64,000 nucleotides of DNA. It comes from Amborella trichopoda. Its lineage: Eukaryota; Streptophyta; Magnoliopsida; Amborellales; Amborellaceae. Shown here piece by piece: positions 12,894-33,051 of the stretch. The notes under the pieces were generated by a model, which was not told where the DNA came from, made no database searches, and was given only the letters and a program-made list of their open reading frames with translations. The position numbers and the translations under genes are program-made. Position 1 is the first letter of the stretch. The number at the start of each line of letters is the position of its first letter. The stretch spans positions 1,782,031 through 1,846,030 of the forward strand of contig NW_006500103.1 in the NCBI RefSeq assembly GCF_000471905.2. The letters are read 5' to 3'.

Positions 12894-14231
12894 TGTTCTT
12901 GTATTTTTATTATTAGTTTATGTTTGGATTTATGCTCCATATTCCACAATGAGTTTTTGTTTATGTAACCCAATCTTGGCTATGATTAACAGATAACCCA
13001 ATCTTTTAATCTTTCTATTTGACTTTTAGGCTCTAAGTAATTCAATGTCCAGTTCAAATTCGATATATGTATGAAATACGATGTATCGGGGACATAGATA
13101 ATGTGTTCTATTTGTATTTCTAAAAAACTATTGTTTCTAAGATCAATTTGAGGCAACCAAACCCCTCTAAACTTAGGGGCTAGACCCACAAATTTCCTGG
13201 ACAGCAGCTGGTAAACTGGGCACCTGCCCAATCACCTAGGCAGCCGAATCCACATTTTTCAACATTGCTCTAAGTCGAGGTTGTGACATGACACAAAAAG
13301 TAGAATCGAGCAACAAGAGATAAATATAATTAAAGGTCACGCGGCGTTGATACTTTAAGTTAAGATAGTGACATGCGAGGCCAACTTGTGGATTTACCTT
13401 CTTCTCTGATGGGTAAAAGTCACGCATTTTACATGGTACCTTTAGGATGAATCTATTCTTGACATGCAGCTCCATAGAGTTCATGAGCATACAAATGGCC
13501 AATAATAATAATTTCCATATAACATGGAGCATTAACTGATGGTTGTGAACTACTTTTATTAGTATGCATAGGCACATTGTCTTTATTCAAGCAACAAATG
13601 AAAGAACTTTTCTTTTATGTTGATAACAAACAACCAAACAAATGAACTTATGCCAAATGTATTTACGTGGCATGATAACAGTAACATTCAAAGTTGTCCT
13701 TGATTGGAAAATTGTTCCTTCTTAAGAGACCTAGGAACTGTGAGACGATACTAACATCATGGTAGATCCACGAATATAAAACTCTTATCTAAAAAACACT
13801 GCTTATTATGTCGTCATCAACCTAGATAAACTTCAGCCAAACTACACCAATTGGGATGATCATAAAGTCAACTACAATAACCGTTACAGGTTCAAAAGAA
13901 ACAATTAGAGCCTCAAAGTTTCCGATAGGGTTCTCACAATAAAGTCAAAATGGTCTAATTCTTGGTTGAAATGGTTGGCCCGAATAGAATAAATAAAAGA
14001 AAACATGAATAAATAGTTTAAACATATAATTTTTACCAACAAAGGTCCAATATTGTTTAGCAGGTCTAACTTAACAAAACCAACTAATCCAACTGGATAA
14101 AACTCGTTAAACATTAGCTTTGACCAATTTTTTACCAAACCCGGTTCTTGCTTTGGACTGGAATGACTAAGGCACTGGTCATCCAATCCCTCAGACTGGC
14201 CGGTCTAGTCCCATCCTGATAATTATGACCA
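12894..14231. other. Intergenic DNA
   Basis: Nothing I can assign. Open frames up to 113 codons on the minus strand at 13.2-13.6 kb show no domain and have biased, AT-driven composition. Confidence 0.4.
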
Positions 14232-14405
14232 CTAATTCAAACAGTGGTTTGCCCAACGCCTAGGTGGGCTAGTGGGGCCTCAGCACATTGCCCAGGCCTG
14301 AGCGGATCAACTAGGCAAATTGCCACTAGGCACCTAGCTAGTACCCTGCTTGGGCAGGCATCCAAGGTGCCTGGACGGGTCGCCTAGGTGCAAAAATACC
14401 CATTG
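14232..14405. mobile_element. GCCTAGG-rich hAT terminal-region relic
   Basis: Dense GCCTAGG/GCCCAGG words (CCCAACGCCTAGGTG and similar). The same sequence style forms the subterminal regions of the intact-ended hAT element at 61,551-63,588, including the shared word CCCAACGCCTAGGTG at 61.6 kb, so this looks like a solitary hAT end. Confidence 0.5.
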
Positions 14406-14870
14406 TGTGGGGTACTTTTAGTGTTTTTTTTTGTTTGGATTATAAAAAAAACATGAATATGCATTTCTTAGATACAACTCTCGTAATCTTCGTAATCGAT
14501 CTAAAATAACATCCTATCTTAAACGAATGGTCTTAGATACAACTCTAAGAAATAAGTAGCTAAATAAGAATCCAACATGATGAAAATCAGCCTACTAGGA
14601 AACGAGAAATCCTAAGAAACCCTCCTAACATAGTACCCTAGACTCTCTCTTTCTCTCAATCGATATCCTACTCTAGACTCCCTCCCCTAATGGACTCCCT
14701 CCCCCAAATAGTCCTCATCTAAATGATTACCGCATTGCCCTACACTTAATGCGGCACATTATATAGAATAGATTGTGAAAATAAAAGTATGTAAGGAAAT
14801 ATATCATATGACATGTAGACATGTCCATAAAACGTGAGCCCATCAAGTCCATAAAAAGTGAGCCCTGCAA

Positions 14871-15069
14871 ACTCCCCTCAAGCTAGTGCAGATACATATC
14901 CCCATGCTTGACTTCACATCTCTTAGGGTGCATTGTGTTATTTTTCTCCGGCATTTCAGCAATAGCATTTAAAATTGGGACGTCATGTTGCCATTTAAGC
15001 TTAAACCCATCACTTGGTTTCTGCAAATGGATGGCAAGCATGTCTACTAATTGATGTACAGAAGTAACA
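14871..15069 (-). mobile_element. 3' end of a Ty1/copia retrotransposon (RNase H tail plus polypurine tract)
   Basis: On the minus strand, 15,069 to about 14,890 reads VTSVHQLVDMLAIHLQKP, comparable to the end of copia RNase H (the LADIFTKAL region). It is followed by a stop and an AGCTTGAGGGGAGT polypurine tract at 14,884-14,871. A 3' LTR would continue to lower coordinates (perhaps to about 14,450), but I cannot set its end. Confidence 0.6.
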
Positions 15070-15257
15070 AAAGGAATTTAAATTTATTGGGATCTATCTT
15101 CCCCGGATAAAATTGAAATCTACCTTTATTACTTTTTCTTCTCATGAAAAGCCAAATTGAAAAGCAATAATGGTTGCTTGCCTATCATGGAAATATAGAA
15201 CATTATGGTGCAAACTCCACAACCAACAAATCTTCAATCATATTAGCTTACAGACTA

Positions 15258-15500
15258 TATGAGCTAGTTATGCACTCATAGTTGTTTACAGCCATTCAAG
15301 GTCAACTCCCAATCGATGTTTTAAACATAGGGGACATTGATGCATAGGCAGCATCAAACTAAGGGTTTCATTAATAGGCCAGATGAGCTAGTTGTGCACC
15401 CAAACCCAAGTGTTTCTAGCCATTCCAGGTCAACTCCAGCCTCTTTTAGAAAAACAGGGCACATTGATGCCTAAGCAGCGTCAACCAAGGCATCAAGAGG
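15258..15500. repeat. Imperfect tandem duplication, period about 125 bp
   Basis: A block beginning ATGAGCTAGTTATGCAC at about 15,258 recurs at about 15,383 with the same following words (GCCATTC-AGGTCAACTCC, then GGCACATTGATGC). GCCTAGC-type words follow to 15,590, again hAT-end-like. Confidence 0.6.
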
Positions 15501-16039
15501 TTCTCAACACCTTCTTTGTGGAGGTGCCTCACCCTAGGAGAGGACCCACTAGATGCCCGCCTAGCTGGCCTAGGCAGCTCCTAAGTGCCATGTGCGACAT
15601 GATTGGACAAAAAGAGAGAGATAGAGAAAGAGAAAGAGAGAGAGGTTAAATCATTGGAGCTTTCTTTGGTAGCTATCATATCTCCCCCAATTGCTACGAT
15701 GTTCAAAATTGAATTGTAAAACATTCAATTATGCTGTAATTAGTTTCCTATTCATGAATACACTTTTGGAAACTGCTAGATATACATTGAGAGCACATAA
15801 CGACTAAATTTTAATAACTGAAATCATCTTTACTAAAACAAGCGGCATCATCTTAATTGGAGAGAGAGAGAGAGGGAGAGATAGAAACGGACAGACAAAG
15901 AAATTATGAACTACACCCCAAAAACATTGGGCCGCACAAACACAAGGCACCACCTCCTAGTTGCCTAGCTGGTGCCTTACGAGATTTCATATGCTGCTTC
16001 TAACCGATGGGCACAATATCATGATGCAACAATGGTCTC

Positions 16040-16325
16040 TTAAAGGTCCGAGCCAATCAGCATCTCATCGTCATCGTCGTCAAAGCCTTCACCCACTAAT
16101 TGGTATTGGCTACACAAATCCTGGTCTGCCATTCTACTCTATTAAGAGCTATAGCCTCAGGGAGGTCTTCCAACCATGTCCTTTTGGGTCTAACCCTTGC
16201 CCTTTTTTAGCCTTCCACTTGAACTAACTCGCACGTCCTAACAGGTGTTGTAATGGGTTTGTACCACACATGGCCAGCCCACCTAAGTCTACTCTCTTGC
16301 ATCTTATTGCCTATTAGTGCCACAC
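16040..16325 (-). mobile_element. RTE-clade LINE 3' fragment
   Basis: Reverse complement of the RTE tail: starts with a TCATCGTCATCGTCGTC run (the trinucleotide tail on plus), then the complement of the GTAGCC-AATTAGTGGG and CCTGGTCTGCC words. It extends further upstream in the ORF than the 12.7-kb copy. Degenerate. Confidence 0.65.
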
Positions 16326-16869
16326 CTATATATTACCGAGATTGGAAAATCAAATCAAATCCAAGATTGGGATCAAGATTGCAGTTTTGCGAGAAGTAGG
16401 AACCTCCTTGTGGTAGGAATCGCAGTCTGTACACTTTGAAATCTAGAGATCTTGATCCCAATATGTATGGAAGCTCGATTCAAACCTAATCAGGATCTAA
16501 GAACATGCTCAATATCACTAAAATTGAGGCCACTGAGAGCCCGACAAGTAGCGTGGTATAGTATATACAACAATACCACCACATATTATATTGTACTATA
16601 AGCTACTATTTCTAAATTCAAATTTAATATCTACAATCACATACTTGTTGGAGGGGCGACGGTCCGTTAAACTACCAAAGAAAAAAAAGGGTAAACCAAT
16701 GCGATCACGACATTGTAGGTGCCTGCGATGGGACTGATGCGACTTTCCTCATAAGTTATGGGTGGCATAGGCCGTTGCAGAAGTCCCCCCCCCCCCCCCT
16801 TTTCCTAAGAGCAAGTGGGATCGAGAGAAAGAAAGGACGAGGGGCGACAAGCAATGGCACTTCTCGACC

Positions 16870-16948
16870 CTGTCTCCGAGGGACAGTTGAACGAGCGACT
16901 CAAGAACAGCATTCTTGAGTCGCTCGTTCAACTGTCCCTCAGAGACAG
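16870..16948. repeat. Near-perfect 37-bp inverted repeat with 5-nt loop
   Basis: Left arm 16,870-16,906 and right arm 16,912-16,948 are reverse complements with one mismatch (the inner 29 bp are perfect), separated by CAGCA. Both strands therefore encode nearly the same peptide (NERLKN, then LESLVQLSL). No flanking terminal repeat identifies it as an ordinary MITE. A poly-C run lies just upstream at about 16,785-16,799. Confidence 0.9.
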
Positions 16949-18152
16949 CGTCGGACTAGCCAATAACTTGAACGCGTTCGGTCAGTTTTTGGAGCAAGAA
17001 CCACAACATTACCTTACCATCACATGGCAGAACACTAAACATTGCTATAACATTACCACATTGTTATACTATATTTCAATGCCAAGGACTTTGGATACCC
17101 TATAACTCATGACCATGATCCCTAATAGGAAGGATCAAGATTCCAAAGTTTAAAAATTGCTGAGGAGTGAGATTCCATTCCCTAGAGCATAAGAGTGAAT
17201 CACGCAGTAGAATCGACCCCTTGCAAGAAAGATCCCAATGACCATAATACGAAATGGTCATGAAACAAGGACATGCCATGTCCTATAGTATCCATGTAAA
17301 GCATATTCCTAAAACTGGTGAGAAGAGAACTAACTCCAAAGTAAAGAAATTAAAATCCTTAAAAAAATTTCTCGAAAATAATTATGCGATACGATAAAAG
17401 AATTCAGCACCCAATTGCTCAAAATATAATCTTGGGTACGCTATTGCTAAAGGAAGCAACAATAACTCAATGAAGAGAAAATTTGTAGCATAATCTTGCT
17501 GAAAAATATCACAACTGCAGGTACCTTGATTGAGTTTTCTAGTGTGGTTCATCAATAACTTCATTGGAATCTTTTTGCTCCATGGCCCTAATAATATACA
17601 CCTGGATACAAGGGCAAAAACTTTTTAGCGCCAAACAAGAAAATTACCATTTGTGTTAAGTAAATGCTAGTGCTACCCATAAATATTCAAAGACATAATG
17701 AGAATCCAGTATGTATTGCGTGAAATAGAATGTGAAAGTTACATTTACAAAAATAGTACACTAAAATTTGTCTACATATCAAGAAGAGACAAATGTATAG
17801 CATAAGACATTTAAGACATGAAATCAGGGAACAAATGCTTGTTTTCCACCAAGGCAGATGACGCAATAACCGGAATCGGGCTTGAGCCTGAATTGATAAG
17901 GTGTTGACAATTGCAACATTAAGTCCAAAGTGCAAATTCTATAGTAAACTACCCAAAAAAAAGACAAGGGATTCTTGTAGAAAATTAGCTCCTGAGAATC
18001 AAGGACACTTAATCATAACTCCAGTTCTCTTATCTCCCAAAGCACCTAAACTACATTATATTGATGCTAAACACATTGCCCATATACGAACACATAAATA
18101 TAGGTATGCAATTGGGAAAGCATATTTGTGAATTGTATAGGAACATTAATAG

Positions 18153-18156
<4 letters not shown>
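16949..18156. other. Intergenic DNA
   Basis: No supported coding or repeat feature seen. Confidence 0.4.
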
Positions 18157-18187
<31 letters not shown>

Positions 18188-18545
18188 CTCTCTCTCTCTA
18201 CTCTACTCTCTCTCTCTACGTACTACGTACGTACGTCGTACTTACGTACTACTCTCTTCTCTCTCTACGTACTACGTACTACGNNNNNNNNNNNNNNNNN
18301 NNNNNNNNNNNNNNNNNNNNNNNNNNNNNNNNNNNNNNNNNNNNNNNNNNNNNNNNNNNNNNNNNNNNNNNNNNNNNNNNNNNNNNNNNNNNNNNNNNNN
18401 NNNNNNNNNNNNNNNNNTCTACTACGTCCTTCTTCTTCGTCGTTCGTTGTCTACTAACCTACGTACCCCGAACTACTCTCTCTCTCCTCCCTCCCTCCTC
18501 TCTCTCTCCTCCTCCTCCTCTCTCTCTCTCTCTCTCTCTCTCTTC
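18157..18545. repeat. CT/TACG low-complexity tract around an assembly gap
   Basis: (CT)n from 18,157, then TACGTACTACG-type sequence, then N at 18,284-18,417 (134 positions), then more TAC/TCG/CTT and (CT)n to about 18,543. Any open frame through the N stretch is meaningless. Confidence 0.95.
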
Positions 18546-18600
18546 ATACATTTGCATCCTTCCAACTAAAAACCCAAACCTCTGCCCTCAACAATAACCA

Positions 18601-18789
18601 ATGCAAGGAAAAATAACATCCACCCAACCCCCATCTTCTTCATCTTCTTCAACAGAACCCCTCCTCCTTCCTCCTTTTGCTGAAACACGAGCAAATCGAC
18701 CTCCAATTCTAAATCCATACCCACTCCCAATCCCAATCCAATCCCAACCCAATAAGCCCGTAATCCCTAAACTAGAAATCTCTCTCTAA
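18601..18789 (+). other. Short Pro/Ser-rich open frame after a CT-rich leader
   Basis: 62 codons starting MQGKITSTQPPSSSSSSTEP and ending in a stop. The CT-rich leader resembles plant 5' UTRs, but I recognise no family and find no continuation exon. It could be a broken first exon or chance. Confidence 0.2.
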
Positions 18790-19187
18790 TCCTCCCTTCC
18801 AATTGTAGAAAAAGAAAGGGAAGGGTGAAGCCCCCATCGAGAGAGAGAGAGAGAGAGAAAGAGGTCCTAAGCATATTAATTTACATAATAATATTATGAA
18901 AAAAAATTGGAGCCCTAACATTTCTCTCTCATTTTCAAGTTTTTTTAATAATCTTGTTGCCCTTTAAGCCAAACTGACCAAGATGGAAATGCCCTAGCTC
19001 ATGGCCAAGTCAAGAATCGAGCCTAGCTCTTTAAAAAATGTCAATAAGCCACGACAATGACTTTAGGTTGAGAAGAATGAAGAGCCTAAAATGCAACTTC
19101 CAACAAAATTAGAAACCCAAGTAAATGAGATCTTAAGCACATTAACAAGCCTCTCAAGATTGCAAATAAGACGGTATCTTTACAAAC

Positions 19188-19370
19188 ATCATCATCATCA
19201 TCATTATCATAGCCTTGTTCCAATTAATTGAGGTCGGCCACACGAATCCTACTCCATCATATTGCCCTATTAAAGGTCATACCCTCAGTGAGGCCATAAG
19301 TCCCCATATCTTTTCGGACAACTACCAACTACATCTTTTTGAGCCGACCCGTGTAGGTTCTGGGAATGCC
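19188..19370 (-). mobile_element. RTE-clade LINE 3' fragment
   Basis: Starts with a CATCATCATCATCATTATC tail and continues with the complement of AATTAATTGAGG-type and CCTCAGTGAGG words seen in the other RTE tails. Minus orientation, degenerate. Confidence 0.65.
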
Positions 19371-19902
19371 CTAGCATAAACAGATATTGTTGGTTCATGA
19401 TTCATAATACGTTTTGACAAAATTTCATGTCGGCTGCCTACCTAACACAACCCAGCCCTTTTACTCGGGCATGGGATGGGTTAAGGGAAAGTTTAAGGTC
19501 ATCACCTTTCTTAGACCAAGTATCTTGACAAACACATCAAAGTAAAATAAAAGAGTGTGCTATCACCTAATTTGCGTACATGGTAAAAGCATTACATCAA
19601 GAATAAGCAATTCTAACATCTTCAATAAATAGTTTGCATAAATCTTTTTTACGCAACACAAGCACATACATTTGCTCCAAGGATGGTTGCTTTCATTTCG
19701 ATCTTGGGCACATTCCAAAAATGAAATATTTTATTCTACTATTGTTAATCTCTTTTAAAAGCACTCCAAACATCCAATTTATGGAAAAAGTAGTACATGT
19801 GACAAATCCATGAATGACGATAGAATGGTCCTAACTACCAGCCTGAAGAAACTTCATACAAAGACCACAACAAACGCATTTCCTAATATGGAAAACAAGA
19901 AA

Positions 19903-22691
19903 TTAAAGGATAAAAACATTAGATAAATAAATAATAACCTTAAACAAATCAACCAAAGCAATTACTGATGCAGAGAGCCAAATCATCACCTTAAATTTCA
20001 GAGGTTTGACTAGTTGGAAAACCACTGCATCCCCATCATTTAATTCATGGTCAATTGCAAATCCTCTCCATCCAGCACTTAATCCAGTCTTCTGAGCAAG
20101 AAAGTTTGTCTGGAATTCATTGCAATCTTCATCTTCCAAAGTAATTATAGCATCATTTTTTGGCAGGTTGGACTTACAAAAGCCCACAGGAAGTCCCTGT
20201 TCACATACTTTGGCAATCATAAAGACATTCCAATCTCTGCAGTACAGTAGTATTCCATAAAAATAGAGGAAACCAGAAAAAAAGTATGCATGTGTGCAAC
20301 TGTGTATATAAGGATATATCCATAAACAAATAAAGAAGATATATAGACACATATGCAAACACATACGACATGTATGAACACAAGTATTACGTGTGCACGT
20401 GGATGTGTATGATTGAGTGTGTCTATGTATAAGCATAGATTTGTGTGTTGGGTGTGGAGAGTACAGGTCATGGAATCTATTGCATGTGTGAGACTACAGA
20501 CACGTGGGAATATATAACTAATAACCTCACAAATAAGAAAAATAAACCTTGTGAGGGATGTCAAAGGTGATGGACACAAGAACTTCGTGTAGTGTTTACA
20601 CTTACAAGCCAAAAGCCAACTTTGACATGCGAGTGAAGCATAGGTTTCACAAAACTAGGGTAGATAGGTTCCAAATTTGACTGTAGGACTTCGGCTCTTT
20701 CTATAGCTTTTGTCCTAGCTCCATCCGATATATGGCTTCGATCTAACAATGCCCTCCTCTTGTAGATCCTACCAGAATAACCATAAATAACATTAGAACA
20801 CGTGAAACCAGCAAGCTAATGCAAAGTATGTGAAAGAAGCATGCATTGCATAGATACACAGACTAACCTTCGTGGCATCTCCATATATTCATATTTTACC
20901 TGTAAATAATTACCTTTTATCAGTCTACAAAAGTTTGGATCGATATGTTATCCACTTAAGATCTTTAAAAAAAAAAAAAAGTCCAAATAATACCACAAAT
21001 GTATGAGATATATTGTGGAATTTTCTTGCAACCAGACCGGCACATCCCAACCCGTGGCTTGGTAGGTTGGTCCAAATAAAAGACCGGTTTAGTCGATAAC
21101 CAATCAAAATCAATGTTTGACTGATTTCTCTCCTCCGGTCCGTCAAGACAGGTTTAATCAATAACATATCAAAATCAATGTTTGTCTGATTTCTCTCCGG
21201 TCCGTCAACTCTACATTCAACTTAAGTTACCATAGAAAAATTAACTTTACATTCATCTTCAAACATCAGATCATGCAAAAACTACTCAATAAAAAGTAAT
21301 CGAGCCATATATGGTAGACTTCTTCCAGCTAGATTGTGCTTGCTTTGGTGTGGCCTGCTGTTCCAACAACAGTTCCATTAAAAAGATGAATAACAGTTTA
21401 AGTTGCTATCGACATGACAGGAATTCTTGCCATCTTTCACTACTTCTTTGCATGCTAACATCATATTTACATTAAAGGAAAAAGCAGTTAGAGACGTCAA
21501 GGTTTGCTTCTTCTAGGATCACTTGCCAAATCTTTTTAAAGGCATGATTCAAAATCTGGGTTTAACTGCAAAAAGGAAAACAATGATTAAAAAGGGGAAA
21601 TGGACAAGAACAACGTTCTGAACCAATGTAAAAATATATTACTTCTTTACTAGATTTCGAAACATTTCACAAATAACAGCCTTATTTCTGATGTTTTAAA
21701 AATAACAGCAGCTATGGACATTGTATAACATTTTTCTACGATTACAAACAGAAACCTGATATCACAATCATGCTTCCTTGTACTGAATCTTTTATTGCCA
21801 CCCATCTATTGTTTTTATATATTGTAACAGGATGCATCTGCTAGTGACGTAAAAGCAGTTATTTTCATGTAAGAACCTTTTTTTAGCGAAAAATTAAGCT
21901 CCTATGACCGTTATTTCAATGTAATAGCCATTTTTAACCATAGAATCCATTCATTTATCCGACATTGGCACAAAACACCACTTGTCAAAACAAAAGGAAA
22001 AAATATCCACAATTTCCTTAAATAGGGGGCCAAAAAGGGGTAATAAGAAACGGAAAAGTATACTGTAAGATCAATTACCTTTGTTACAAGCAGCTCGAAA
22101 TCACTATTTGCCGTTGGATGTGAAATTGGCGCGGCTAGGGGCATACCATCAATGGCTGAAAGTTGCAAGAGAAAAATATTTCAACATTGTGACATACCCC
22201 AAGCTGTCGGATTTCACTGCTAAAAGTGATTGTGACCTCCTTTTACCAAAGATAAATGGTCCTCTAGTATACCACCCCGAAAGATAAATTGTCTTCTAGC
22301 AAACAATCCCATGAAAAATACCATGTCTAAAATAGTAAAGTGTTCGAGCAAGAAGATTCTTACCTCTTTATAACTTGCAGCTGGCATGGCTGCAACCCTT
22401 GATGACCTCCTTACTTCTACAAGTCCCATATCGATCCTCGGGGTCTTGGGCTTGCAGTACTTAGACTGAAAAACAGAAGAACAAAACACGAAGTAAAGAA
22501 AAATGCACATCCATTGGTAATAAAAATGAGCAAGAAAAAATGATTTCGAGACAACGAACGGGCGATGGCTTGGGGCAAGATTTTTTCAGGGTTTGAGAGA
22601 GTGCAGCAAGATTGAGCTCTTGCATTCGCCTCCTATTCTCCTCCAACCTTTGCTTCCGGAACTCCTCATACGCAGGTTCAACAGCAGCCAT
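19903..22691 (-). CDS. B3-domain DNA-binding protein (At3g19184/Os05g0481400-like)
   Basis: Five exons join in phase: 22,691-22,560, 22,465-22,364, 20,899-20,868, 20,768-20,606 and 20,196 downward. The protein begins MAAVEPAYEEFRKQRLEENR, has a basic EVRRSSRVAAMP segment, then RIYKRRALLDRSHISDGART. A B3 domain follows from YPSFVKPMLHSHV through GFWLGLPVGFCKSNLPK and GLSAGWRGFAIDHEL to DGDAVVFQLVKPLKFKV, about residues 124-225. B3 domains bind DNA in plant nuclear transcription factors. This subgroup is small and single-B3. The 3' end is unsure: unspliced it stops at 19,903 (about 240 aa), but a donor at 19,938 could lead to another exon. The large intron 2 holds a 60-bp tandem duplication near 21,060-21,200. 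Confidence 0.85.
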
Positions 22692-23092
22692 GGCTGAATC
22701 AAAACCCTATCTTCATCATAAAAGAACTCATAAATATGCTAAAATAGGCCATTAGGACCCTAGTTTTTCAGATAAGAAAGGTCATGGAACTCAAAAAATG
22801 CCCACCTTCACTGTGATGAATGACTACTCGAGCTTGCAAACAGAAGAAATCAACAAAAGAGAGCCGTGAGAACCTCTGAAAAAGCTTGGAATCCGACCGT
22901 TTAAAACCCCAAAAAAATTGAGCTCTCTCGCTGCTAGGATTTGAATTTGTACGGCTACTGTGGTGGAGAGACAAGCGCGAAAAACAGAGCGAATTCAAAA
23001 TATTGCCTCTCTCGAGTGACACGTGTAGCGCATTACTACCTGTGTTTTGCCAAAAGATTTCGTACTATCGCATGCACATACTGTTCATTATT
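22692..23092 (-). promoter_or_regulatory. Upstream region of the B3 gene
   Basis: 5' leader and promoter should lie here. No clear TATA box or leader splice site can be defended. Confidence 0.3.
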
Positions 23093-23458
23093 TATAAGGT
23101 AAAACTCTACCGAGGAGTACTTTAAATGCCTTGATATTCGGAGTGTCAAAAATTCTTAAGATGGCCTTGCATTCCATTTTCATTTCTGATTATAAGTTTT
23201 TAAACTTCAAAATTCATTCAAATCAAGTGGATCTATAAACACATAAAAATCTAAAAAATGGACAATAAAGATAATGTGTTGCAATATGCTCTGTTTTTGG
23301 AAATTGAAATATGTTTTTTTTTTTTTTCACATATACATCTTGATGTGGATATGGGCAATTAGAGGGCTTTCCAACATTAAAACATTCTTTTATGATGGAT
23401 TTTTGGGTTCATTTAAATTCTACATGTTAAGGGTGTGATCTTATATAAACCTTATCCT
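23093..23458 (-). mobile_element. MITE of the ~380-bp family, copy 2 (reverse)
   Basis: Reverse orientation: contains AAAATGGACAATAAAGATAA, GTTGCAATAT and AGAGGGCTTTCCAACATTAA, and ends TCTTATATAAACCTTATCC, the complement of the family's left end. Confidence 0.7.
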
Positions 23459-24014
23459 TAAAATAATCATAGGGTCATTATTGAGTGGATCCCAAAATTT
23501 ACAATTTTCACCCTAGGGAATGTATATGACACGATCTTGAAGCAAAGTTCGCAAAATCGAGTCGGAACGGTTCCCGAACATGGGCCTGGAAGCAGGTTAA
23601 CCGCCTTAACTGGTAAATCGGAGCAATTCAACTGTTCTAATTTGGCAAGTCCCAGGTGGTAAAAAAAGCATTGAAAAAAATAAAGAAGATAAAAAAGATG
23701 TACTAAAATATTCAAATCATATCAATAATGACTAAAACAAAGCATATTCAAATGAAGTTAAAAATTAATAAAAAAAATGAATTTTAATGAATAGATTTGT
23801 TCTTAGGGGTATTTTTAATTTTTTTTTTAAATGATGAGACAATATAAAAGTAAGTATTATTGATAAAAACAATTTTTAATTTTTACCATGATGTAACGAA
23901 TATTAAAAAATACCTTACAAAGCAAATTTCTTATTTTTTAGAATTTATATATATTTTTATTTATTTTTTAAATATTGATTGATCACTAAAACCGCCCAAA
24001 AACATAACTGGTCA
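23459..24014. other. AT-rich intergenic DNA
   Basis: Degenerate CCGGTT/AACTGGT-type words at 23,560-23,660 suggest an old transposon end. No gene. Confidence 0.35.
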
Positions 24015-24234
24015 GCAGCTAGTCCTAATTTAACAGGGTGGTTATCAGTTAGATTGTCCAGTTTGTCTAACAATGTCTTGAAGCACTATATAAATGATCA
24101 TGTTTCCTAGTGAGGAAAAGTTTGGCAGCTAGTCCTAATTTAACAGGGTGGTTATCAGTTAGATTGTCCAGTTTGTCTAACAATGTCTTGAAGCACTATA
24201 TAAATGATCATGTTTCCTAGTGAGGAAAAGTTCG
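24015..24234. repeat. 110-bp tandem duplication, almost identical
   Basis: The unit beginning GCAGCTAGTCCTAATTTAAC starts at 24,015 and 24,125. The two copies differ at a single base near their end, so the duplication is recent, or an assembly artefact. Confidence 0.95.
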
Positions 24235-24264
24235 GTGTGGGCCTTTGGCTTCGATCATCCAAAG

Positions 24265-24610
24265 ATAAAAAGGATGAAGCTTTTATAGGGCCTAGCCTTT
24301 ATGAAAATAAAATAAAAGCTTATGGAAAGCATTTGCAGCAATGAAAATCTCCACGGTGGATCTAAATCAATTTTCAACGTTGAAAATAAAATTCGAAACT
24401 TAAAAAATAGTACAAATCTTGTAAATTTATGAACAATTAAATTTTGGGTGAAATGGACGATTTAGATAATTTGTTACAATACACATGATTTTAAAGCTTC
24501 AAATACTATTTTTATTTACCAACTAATATGTTCAAGCAAAGAGGATCGATGTAAAAATTTTCCAATGTTTAAATTGTAATTTTTGATGTATTACAAGGTG
24601 AGGCTTTATT
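24265..24610 (-). mobile_element. Diverged relative of the MITE family
   Basis: Shares the GGACGATTTAGATAATTTGTT block with the ~380-bp MITEs but has its own outer sequence (TTTATGAAAATAAAATAAAAGC). A similar copy in the opposite orientation lies at 40,610-40,915. Confidence 0.5.
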
Positions 24611-24724
24611 TTATTTTGATAGGGCTGCACTGCATCAAGCTATTTTCTCCACTAAATAGAATGCAACCCAACTTCAATAAATAGGGCTGCAACCCTATAA
24701 AAACCAGATCCAAAAAAATATGGG

Positions 24725-25107
24725 AGAAGTTTATGTACAGCTGAGGTTCTAAACGAATCAAATTAGAGCCAACCTCGAAAGTTCAACTATAAGAGGTTGT
24801 TTTGATGTCTAAATATTTTTAAACTAATCATCTTGATATCAAGTTGCATGTATATGAGAAAAAAATGGATTCCAAAATTTGGAATTTATGTATCTTGTAA
24901 CGTATTTTTTTTTACTATCAATTTTTAATTTTTCATAGATTACACTTTTTTTTAAGCTTTAAATTTTATCGTTAAGGATGAAAATATATTTTAAGGATAT
25001 CACAAATATTTTTAATATTGAAACCATATTTCTGGATGCTATTTGAAGGTGCGTTTTACTTTAATTGTTTAGAGCCTCGGCTATATACAGACCGCACCTA
25101 AAAAATA
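24725..25107 (+). mobile_element. MITE of the ~380-bp family, copy 3
   Basis: Left end AAGTTTATGTACAGCTGAGG, right end GAGCCTCGGCTATATACAG followed by ACCGCACC. The ends form an imperfect inverted repeat of about 45 bp. It lies about 200 bp upstream of the METTL4 start codon. Confidence 0.7.
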
Positions 25108-25302
25108 TCGACGTATAGAATGGCTGAAAAATTTTAGTTCCCGTGAGAGTGTGTTATACGCTCTATTTCACTTGCACAAGCCGTAAAATTTTGACATTTT
25201 TTAGCAGCAGCTGTTTAGTACTCTCTCTAAAATGGTGGGTTGAGCTTTCTGCAACTATGCCTGTGGCATTTTCCTTTCATTTATCTGTAACAAAAGTGCC
25301 AA

Positions 25303-33051
<7,749 letters not shown>

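Noticed and set aside
18061..18597. 178-codon open frame across the gap
   Set aside because: Composed of CT repeat and N positions.
22079..22155. Possible extra exon in B3-gene intron 2 (flanked by CTTTCAG and GTAATT)
   Set aside because: It is 77 nt long and would shift the frame. Exon 2 joins directly to the exon at 20,899 in phase with family-like sequence. At most it is a cassette exon that would trigger decay.
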